Positions 33,561 through 39,278 of a stretch of DNA of 64,000 bases are shown piece after piece. A model generated the notes under the pieces. That model saw only the letters and a list, made by a program, of their open reading frames with translations, searched no databases and was not told the origin of the DNA. The stretch comes from Streptomyces resistomycificus (GTDB taxonomy: Bacteria > Actinomycetota > Actinomycetes > Streptomycetales > Streptomycetaceae). The stretch spans positions 1 to 64,000 of the forward strand of contig NZ_KQ949003.1 of the NCBI RefSeq assembly GCF_001514265.1. Direction: 5' to 3'. The first letter of the stretch is position 1, and each line of letters opens with the position of its first letter. The translations under genes were made by a program, and so were the position numbers.

Positions 33561-33714
33561 GGTGGGTGCCCGGTGCGCAGGCAACGGATACTTCCGGGAC
33601 CTGGTCAGAAATGGTGCGGGTTCGAATCCCGTCATCGGCTCAGGGCCGATGTGGCGGAACTGGAAGACGCGCCAGGTTAGTCCCGTCGCCGAATTCTGAT
33701 CTCGGGCGCCCACC
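33561..33714 (+). ncRNA. yrlA: Candidate YrlA-type Y RNA with circularly permuted tRNA mimic
   Basis: A 12-bp terminal stem (33561-33572 with 33703-33714, one G-U) leads into the block shared with the upstream RNA. It continues through helix 33595-33604/33672-33685 (with a 4-nt bulge) into a tRNA-like module in permuted order: variable loop 33605-33615, T arm 33616-33632 with loop TTCGAAT, and a 7-bp acceptor stem CATCGGC/GCCGATG (33633-33639, 33645-33651) closed by TCAGG. TG then joins to the D arm 33654-33670 with the GG pair, plus one linker base. All spacings are those of a real tRNA, and the D arm resembles tRNA-Leu. The next gene encodes Ro60, 47 bp on. Confidence 0.8.
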
Positions 33715-33761
33715 TCTTGCTGCCCTCCTCCGAAACTCCAGCGAATTCGGGGGAATTCAGC

Positions 33762-35342
33762 ATGTCCCGCTTCAACACCAGAACCGCGAGGGCGCAGCCC
33801 ACCTCGCGCGTCACCTCGACGGGCCGGGTGCTCCGTACCTACGAGGGCGGTCGTGGCCGTGAGCGTGACGCGCGCTCCGAGCTCTTCCTCCTGTCGGTCG
33901 CCAACTTCGTGTCGCAGCAGACCTTCTACGAGTCCGGCGCCGACCGCGACGACCGCTTCGCGCGTCTGGTCGGCGAGCTCGCCGTCACCGATCCGACGTG
34001 GACCGCGGGCCTGCTCGGCTGGCTGCGCGGCGAGGGCAACCTCCGTACCGCCGCGATCGTGGGCGCCGCCGAGTACGTCAAGGCACGCCTCGACGCGGGC
34101 GTCACCGCGGGCCCGTCGAACCGCCAGGTCGTCGACTCCGTGCTCCAGCGGCCCGACGAGCCCGGTGAACTGCTCGCGTACTGGACCGCCACGTACGGCC
34201 GCAACGTGCCCAAGCCCGTCAAGCGCGGCATCGCCGACGCCGTACGCCGTCTGTACGGCGGCAGGTCGCTGCTGAAGTACGACACCGCCTCCAAGGGCTA
34301 CCGCTTCGGCGACATCCTCAACCTCGTGCACGCCGCGCCCGATCCGGAGAAGCCGTGGCAGGGCGAGCTGTTCCAGTACGCGCTCGATCGCCGGCACCAC
34401 CCGGACACCGCTGTGCCGCCCGCGTCCGACCGCCTCCTGACCGCGCACCGCGAGCTGACGGCGCTGCCGGTCGAGGAGCGGCGCGCGGTCGTCACCTCGG
34501 ACGGCGGCGCCGAGCGGCTCGCCGCGGCCGGGATGACGTGGGAGGCGCTGGCGGGCTGGCTGCAGGGGCCGATGGACAAGGCGGCCTGGGAGGCGGTCAT
34601 TCCGTCGATGGGGTCGATGAGCCTGATCCGCAATCTGCGGAACTTCGACGAGGCCGGTGTCTGCGACGAGGTCGCGGCCCGGGTCGCGGCGAAGATCAGC
34701 GATCCGGCCGAGGTGGCGCGCTCGCGGCAGTTCCCGTTCCGCTACCTCGCCGCGTACCAGCACGCGCCGTCGCTGCGCTGGTCGTACCCGCTGGAGCAGG
34801 CGCTCGGTCACTCGCTGGCCAACGTGCCCGCGCTGCCCGGCCGGACCCTGGTCCTCGTGGACCGCTCGGGTTCGATGTTCTCGCGAGTGTCCGACCGGTC
34901 GAGGCTCAACCGGGCCGACGCGGCGGCGGTCTTCGGCGCGGCACTCGCGCTACGGGCGGCGGACGCGGATCTCGTCCAGTTCGGCACCAACAGCCACCAG
35001 CTGCCCTTCCGCCGCGGCGAGTCGGTGCTGAGGATCCTCCAGGGCTTCCGCAGCCTGGGCGGCACGGACACCACCGAGGCGGTGCGCCGGCACTACCGCG
35101 CGCACGACCGGGTGCTGATTGTCACCGACGAGCAGTACACCTTCAGCCGCCACGGCGACCCGACCGAGCAGATCCCGGCGAACGTGCCGGTCTACACCTG
35201 GAACCTGGCCGGGTACCGGGCGGGCCACGGCCCTTCGGGCAAGGCGAACCGGCATACCTTCGGGGGCCTGTCGGACGCGGCTTTCCGCATGGTGCCCCTG
35301 CTGGAATCCGCTCGGGACGCCGACTGGCCCTGGGCGGTGTGA
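33762..35342 (+). CDS. rsr: Ro60-family RNA-binding protein (TROVE plus vWA domains)
   Basis: The 526-residue protein is a bacterial orthologue of the Ro autoantigen. The TROVE domain of helical repeats covers about residues 20-350 (for example FLLSVANFVSQQTFYESGADRDDRF in parts, LLGWLRGEGNLRTAAIVGA). A von Willebrand A domain follows with an intact MIDAS: D367-x-S-x-S371 (DRSGS), T435 (GGTDTT) and D456 (VTDEQ). Ro binds the ends of misfolded RNAs in its central cavity and Y RNA on its surface. In Deinococcus and Salmonella it works with exoribonuclease PNPase in rRNA processing and decay under stress. ATG 33762 follows GGGGG. Two candidate Y RNAs lie directly upstream in the same direction. 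Confidence 0.93.
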   Translation: MSRFNTRTARAQPTSRVTSTGRVLRTYEGGRGRERDARSELFLLSVANFVSQQTFYESGADRDDRFARLVGELAVTDPTWTAGLLGWLRGEGNLRTAAIVGAAEYVKARLDAGVTAGPSNRQVVDSVLQRPDEPGELLAYWTATYGRNVPKPVKRGIADAVRRLYGGRSLLKYDTASKGYRFGDILNLVHAAPDPEKPWQGELFQYALDRRHHPDTAVPPASDRLLTAHRELTALPVEERRAVVTSDGGAERLAAAGMTWEALAGWLQGPMDKAAWEAVIPSMGSMSLIRNLRNFDEAGVCDEVAARVAAKISDPAEVARSRQFPFRYLAAYQHAPSLRWSYPLEQALGHSLANVPALPGRTLVLVDRSGSMFSRVSDRSRLNRADAAAVFGAALALRAADADLVQFGTNSHQLPFRRGESVLRILQGFRSLGGTDTTEAVRRHYRAHDRVLIVTDEQYTFSRHGDPTEQIPANVPVYTWNLAGYRAGHGPSGKANRHTFGGLSDAAFRMVPLLESARDADWPWAV

Positions 35343-35352
35343 GTCGGTGCCC

Positions 35353-35381
35353 TGGACGGCCGGGGCGCTGACATCTAACAT
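35353..35381 (+). promoter_or_regulatory. Sigma-70 type promoter TGGACG-N17-TAACAT for the GntR gene
   Basis: -35 TGGACG (35353-35358) and -10 TAACAT (35376-35381) are 17 bp apart. Transcription would start at or next to ATG 35390, giving a leaderless mRNA. No ribosome binding site is visible ahead of that ATG, which agrees. Confidence 0.55.
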
Positions 35382-35389
35382 TTCAGTTC

Positions 35390-36037
35390 ATGGAGGCCAT
35401 CCGACCCGTGGGCCGCACCCTGCTCAGGGACCGTGCCTACGAAGCCATCAGAGACGCCATCGTCGCCGGGGAGATCGAGCCCGGCGCGGTGGTGCGGGAC
35501 GCCGAGCTCGCCGAGCGGCTCGGGCTGTCCCGGGCGCCGGTGCGGGAGGCGTTCACGCGGCTGGTCGACGAGGGGCTGCTGGAGAGCAAGCCGCAGAGCT
35601 ACACCCGGGTGACCCCGCTCGTGGCCGCCGACGTCCGGGACGCGGCGGCCGTGGTCGGGGCCATGCACGAACTGGTCACCAGGGTCGCCGTGCCCCGGTT
35701 GTTCGCCGCGGACGTGGAGTCGATGCGCACGGCCAACGAGCGGTTCGCGGCGGCCGTCACGGCGGGCGACGTGGACAGCGCGCTGCGGGCGGACGACGAC
35801 CTGCACGACGTTCTCGTCCGGGTCAGCGGCAATCGGGCCGCCGCCGCCACCGCCGCCCGCTACACCCCGCTCATCCGGCGGCTGGAGCGACGGCGCTTCG
35901 GCGAGGGCGGCAACTGCCGTTCGGCCGGCCTGCACGACCGGCTGATCGAGGCCTGCGCGGCTGGTGACGTGGACGCGGCCGTCCGGGTCACCGCGGAGAT
36001 CTGGCGAGGACTCGCCGAGCTCGCCGACAGCGACTGA
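35390..36037 (+). CDS. GntR family regulator (FCD domain), beside acdS
   Basis: The 215-residue protein has a GntR winged helix (AYEAIRDAIVAGEIEPGAVVRDAELAERLGLSRAPVREAFTRLVDEGLLE in parts) and a helical FCD effector domain. Its metal-type residues are in ADDDLHDVLVRVSG and SAGLHDRLIEAC. It precedes the ACC deaminase gene by 89 bp in the same direction, so it is the likely sensor for ACC or a related compound. The C-terminal ADSD is coded by the first unit of a 15-bp array. Confidence 0.88.
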   Translation: MEAIRPVGRTLLRDRAYEAIRDAIVAGEIEPGAVVRDAELAERLGLSRAPVREAFTRLVDEGLLESKPQSYTRVTPLVAADVRDAAAVVGAMHELVTRVAVPRLFAADVESMRTANERFAAAVTAGDVDSALRADDDLHDVLVRVSGNRAAAATAARYTPLIRRLERRRFGEGGNCRSAGLHDRLIEACAAGDVDAAVRVTAEIWRGLAELADSD

Positions 36038-36112
36038 GCCGACAGCGACCGATCCGACAGCGACTGAGCCGACGGCGACCGATCCGACAGCGACCGAGCC
36101 GACGGCGACCGA
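36023..36112. repeat. Six 15-bp tandem repeats crossing the GntR stop codon
   Basis: Six units of 15 bp (type GCCGACAGCGACTGA) run from 36023 to 36112. The first contains the TGA stop of the GntR gene at 36035-36037, and the array fills the gap to acdS. Because 15 is a multiple of three, loss of the stop would extend the protein by repeated five-residue units. Confidence 0.9.
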
Positions 36113-36126
36113 TCCGAGGAGGATCC

Positions 36127-37164
36127 ATGGCGTCCAAGTCCCTTGCCAAGTCCCTTGCCTCGTACGAGCGTTACCCCCTCCTCTTCGGCCCCTCCCCGGT
36201 GCACCCCCTGGAACGGCTCACCGCCCACCTCGGCGGCGCCACGCTGTGGGCCAAGCGTGAGGACTGCAACTCCGGTGTCGCCTACGGGGGCAACAAGACC
36301 CGCAAGCTGGAGTACCTGGTCGCCGACGCCCTCGCCCAGGGCTGCGACACACTCGTCTCGATCGGCGGAGTGCAGTCCAACCACACCCGCCAGGTCGCCG
36401 CCTGCGCCGCCCGTGCCGGACTCAAGTGCGTGCTGGTGCAGGAGAGTTGGGTCCAGTGGCCGGACTCCGTGTACGACAGGGTCGGCAACATCCTCATCAG
36501 CCGGCTCGCCGGGGCCGACGTGCGGCTGGTGAAGGCGGGCTTCGGGATCGGGTTCAAGGAGAGCTGGGAGCAGGCGCTCAGGGAGGTCGAGGAGGCCGGC
36601 GGCAAGCCGTACGCCATTCCGGCCGGCGCCTCCGACCATCCCTACGGCGGTCTCGGCTTCGCCGGATGGGCGTACGAGGTCGCCGAGCAGGAGCGGGAGC
36701 TGGGCGTCTTCTTCGACACCGTCGTGGTGTGCTCGGTGACCGGGTCCACCCAGGCGGGCATGGTCGCCGGGTTCCGTGCCCTGGAGGAGGCCGGCGGGCG
36801 GACCCGCCGGGTGATCGGCGTCGACGCCTCGGCGGCACCCGACCGGACCCGGGAGCAGATCGCCCGGATCGCCCACCATACCGGACAACTCATCGGCGTG
36901 GAGCGGGAGTTGACGGAAGCGGACATCGAGCTGGACGACCGGTACCACGCGGGCACGTACGGGATCCCCGACGAGACGACTCTGGCGGCGATGCGGCTGG
37001 CGGCACGCACCGAGGGGATGGTCACCGACCCCGTGTACGAGGGGAAGTCGATGGCCGGGATGGTGGACCTGGTGACGCGCGGCGAGATCGCACGGGACTC
37101 GACCGTGCTCTACGCCCACCTGGGCGGACAGCCGGCGCTCAACGCGTACAGCGCTCTGTTCTAG
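36127..37164 (+). CDS. acdS: 1-aminocyclopropane-1-carboxylate (ACC) deaminase
   Basis: AcdS splits ACC, the plant ethylene precursor, into ammonia and 2-ketobutyrate. The 345-residue PLP enzyme has the lysine in AYGGNKTRKLEYL, the phosphate-binding IGGVQSNHTRQVAA, and the pair that separates true ACC deaminase from D-cysteine desulfhydrase: Tyr-Glu in DPVYEGKSM and Leu in YAHLGGQPALNAY. It starts at ATG 36127 behind GAGGAGGATCC. Such genes help root-associated bacteria lower plant ethylene and use ACC as nitrogen source. The plant-polymer genes later in the window fit that lifestyle. Confidence 0.93.
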   Translation: MASKSLAKSLASYERYPLLFGPSPVHPLERLTAHLGGATLWAKREDCNSGVAYGGNKTRKLEYLVADALAQGCDTLVSIGGVQSNHTRQVAACAARAGLKCVLVQESWVQWPDSVYDRVGNILISRLAGADVRLVKAGFGIGFKESWEQALREVEEAGGKPYAIPAGASDHPYGGLGFAGWAYEVAEQERELGVFFDTVVVCSVTGSTQAGMVAGFRALEEAGGRTRRVIGVDASAAPDRTREQIARIAHHTGQLIGVERELTEADIELDDRYHAGTYGIPDETTLAAMRLAARTEGMVTDPVYEGKSMAGMVDLVTRGEIARDSTVLYAHLGGQPALNAYSALF

Positions 37165-37315
37165 GCCCGGCCTGTCCGACGGCCCCCGGTTCCCCGCTCG
37201 CAGGCCACGCCGTCGCCTGGGCCCGCTCGGCGTGATCCGCCGGACGGGCCCTCACCCTTGCCCCCGCTCGTAGGATACGGAGAGGGCCCCCGGTTCTGCG
37301 AGGAGAAGGTGCTGG

Positions 37316-37885
37316 ATGATGGCGCAGGTCAGAGCCATGCGCGCGGATGCCCGGCGCAACTACGAGCGCTTGCTGGAGGTGGCCGCCGAGGCCTTCGCCG
37401 AGCACGGCGAGGGCGCGTCGCTCGACGACATCGCCAAGCGGGCCGGCGTCGGATCCGGCACGCTGTACCGGCACTTCCCGACCCGGCAGGCGCTGCTGGA
37501 GGCGGCGTACGTCGACCGGATCGAGGCCATCGCGGCGCGCGCGGACACGCTCGCCGGGCAACTGCCGCCCGGCGAGGCACTGGTGGAGTGGCTGAACGAA
37601 CTCGGCGCGGGGCTGACGCAGGTCCGCGGCCTGCGGGCGTTGCTGGGCTCGGCCGTCACCGAAGGGAGCTCGGCGGCGGCCACCGTGTGCGCGGGGACGC
37701 TCCGCTCGGCGGCGGCGCGGCTGGTGGAGGCGGCGCAGCAGGCCGGGGGCCTGCGGCAGGACGTCGACGCGGTCGACATCCTGCGGCTGACGCACGGGGT
37801 GGCCACGGCGGTGGAGCTGGCGGACGGGGAGGGGCAGCAGATCCGGCGCTATCTGGCGTTGCTGGTGGAGGGGCTGCGGGCGTGA
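37316..37885 (+). CDS. TetR family transcriptional regulator
   Basis: The 189-residue protein has the TetR helix-turn-helix (YERLLEVAAEAFAEHGEGASLDDIAKRAGVGSGTLYRHFPTRQALLEAAY in parts) and a C-terminal domain of the SbtR-like kind, with GLRALLGSAVTEGSSAA. The start is ATG 37316, behind GAGGAGAAGG; ATG 37319 is equally possible. No dedicated target is adjacent: downstream is the convergent TerD gene, upstream acdS with 151 bp between. The target is unknown. Confidence 0.88.
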   Translation: MMAQVRAMRADARRNYERLLEVAAEAFAEHGEGASLDDIAKRAGVGSGTLYRHFPTRQALLEAAYVDRIEAIAARADTLAGQLPPGEALVEWLNELGAGLTQVRGLRALLGSAVTEGSSAAATVCAGTLRSAAARLVEAAQQAGGLRQDVDAVDILRLTHGVATAVELADGEGQQIRRYLALLVEGLRA

Positions 37886-37910
37886 GCCCGGCCGGTTCAG
37901 CCGGCCGGGC
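37886..37910. terminator. Bidirectional hairpin between TetR and TerD genes
   Basis: A 10-bp perfect stem (37886-37895 with 37901-37910) with loop TTCAG begins at the TetR stop and serves both convergent genes. Confidence 0.75.
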
Positions 37911-37942
37911 CCCCGCCCGCGCTCCGGTCGGAGGCCGTGGCG

Positions 37943-39169
37943 CTACAGCGCCTGAGCCCCCGGCTTCACCATGTTGCGTACCGTGCGGGCCTTCACGAAG
38001 TCGCCCATCGCCGTCATCTCCCACTCGCCGGAGAACTGCCTGATCAGCTTGGCCATCAGCACGCCGGTCTGGGGCTCGGCGCCGGTGAGGTCGAAGCGGA
38101 CGAGTTCCTCGCCGGTGGCGGCGTCGAGGAGGCGGCAGTAGGCCTTGGCGACCTCGGTGAACTTCTGCCCGGAGAAGGAGTTGACGGTGAAGACCAGGCC
38201 GGTGACGTCCTGGGGGAGGCGGCCGAGGTCGACGACGATCACCTCGTCGTCACCGCCGCCCTCGCCCGTGAGGTTGTCGCCGGAGTGCTTGATCGCGCCG
38301 TTCACGATCGACAGCTTGCCGAAGTAGCAGCTGTCGATGTGGTTGCGCTGCGGGCCGTAGGCGATCACCGAGGCGTCCAGGTCGATGTCCTTGCCGCGGA
38401 ACGCCGGCTCCCAGCCGAGGCCCATCTTGACCTGGGACAGCAGGGGGCGGCCGCCCTTGACCAGGGACACGGTCTGGTTCTTCTGGAGGCTGACCCGGCC
38501 CTTGTCGAGGTTGATCTTCCCGGCGCCGGGGGCGGCGGCGGGCGGGGCCGGGGGAGCGGCCGGCGGCGGGGGCGTGGCGACCCGGGGGTCCAGCGGCGGG
38601 GCGGACGGCGCGACCGGCGTCTGCACGGTCGGCGCCGGCGGGGCGACCGGCTGGGCCGGCGCGGCGGGCTCCTCGACCGAGACGCCGAAGTCGGTGGCGA
38701 TGCCGGCCAGCCCGTTGGCGTAGCCCTGGCCGACCGCGCGGGCCTTCCAGGCGCCGTTGCGCAGGTAGACCTCGACGATGACCAGGGCGGTCTCGGTGCC
38801 GAGCTGCGGGGGCGTGAAGGTGGCCAGGACGCTGTTGTCGTCCGCGTTGCGGATGGTGGCCGTCGGTTCGACGCCCTGGAAGGTCTGGCCGGCGGCGTCC
38901 GGGCTGGCGGTGACGACGATCTTCTCGATGCCCGGGGGCACGGCGCCGGTGTCGACGATGATCGCGTCGGGGGCCGTACCGCCGCCGGAGCGGTAGGTCA
39001 CGCCCGGTCCCTGGGGCTGGTTGTAGAAGATGAAGTCGTCGTCGGAGCGCACCTTGCCGTCGGCGGTGAGCAGCAGGCCCGATACGTCGAGCCGCACCGG
39101 GGCGGCGACGTCCACCGTCACGCGGGCGGCGGACAGGGGGATGTTCGAGCCGGGGGTCATAGCTGTCAT
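37943..39169 (-). CDS. TerD family protein with two TerD domains
   Basis: The 408-residue protein has two TerD-type domains joined by a Pro/Ala linker (about 168-213). The N-terminal domain reads as a divergent copy (SGLLLTADGKVRSDDDFIFYNQPQGPGVTY in parts). The C-terminal one is classical, with KGRVSLQKNQTVSL, MGLGWEPAF, DLDASVIAYG, and the acidic calcium-site motif SGDNLTGEGGGDDEVIVVDL. TerD proteins belong to the Ter stress and phage-resistance systems and bind calcium; in streptomycetes they also affect development. No other ter gene is next to it. Confidence 0.9.
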   Translation of the reverse strand: MTAMTPGSNIPLSAARVTVDVAAPVRLDVSGLLLTADGKVRSDDDFIFYNQPQGPGVTYRSGGGTAPDAIIVDTGAVPPGIEKIVVTASPDAAGQTFQGVEPTATIRNADDNSVLATFTPPQLGTETALVIVEVYLRNGAWKARAVGQGYANGLAGIATDFGVSVEEPAAPAQPVAPPAPTVQTPVAPSAPPLDPRVATPPPPAAPPAPPAAAPGAGKINLDKGRVSLQKNQTVSLVKGGRPLLSQVKMGLGWEPAFRGKDIDLDASVIAYGPQRNHIDSCYFGKLSIVNGAIKHSGDNLTGEGGGDDEVIVVDLGRLPQDVTGLVFTVNSFSGQKFTEVAKAYCRLLDAATGEELVRFDLTGAEPQTGVLMAKLIRQFSGEWEMTAMGDFVKARTVRNMVKPGAQAL

Positions 39170-39202
39170 GCCCCGAAGAACGAGCGAGGGCGTTTTACCG
39201 TT

Positions 39203-39230
39203 CCCTTACCCGAGGCCAATCGGGTAAGGG
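39203..39230. promoter_or_regulatory. 10-bp perfect inverted repeat upstream of the TerD gene
   Basis: CCCTTACCCG (39203-39212) and CGGGTAAGGG (39221-39230) are separated by 8 bp and lie 34 bp upstream of the TerD start. An operator is more likely than a terminator, because a separate terminator hairpin serves the amidase at 39233. Confidence 0.5.
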
Positions 39231-39232
39231 AT

Positions 39233-39268
39233 CCGTCGCCGGAGGCCGCACGCGGCCCCCGGCGACGG
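39233..39268 (-). terminator. Terminator of the PGRP amidase gene
   Basis: A 17-bp stem with one mismatch (39233-39249 with 39252-39268) begins 11 bp after the amidase stop on the minus strand. Confidence 0.7.
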
Positions 39269-39278
39269 AGGCGGGCGG

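Noticed and set aside
33595..33685. A real tRNA-Leu gene, suggested by the D arm and TTCGAAT T arm
   Set aside because: The order is permuted, there is no anticodon loop because that stem runs into the long helix, and the acceptor ends are joined by a 5-nt loop. A Y RNA tRNA mimic next to Ro60 explains all of this.
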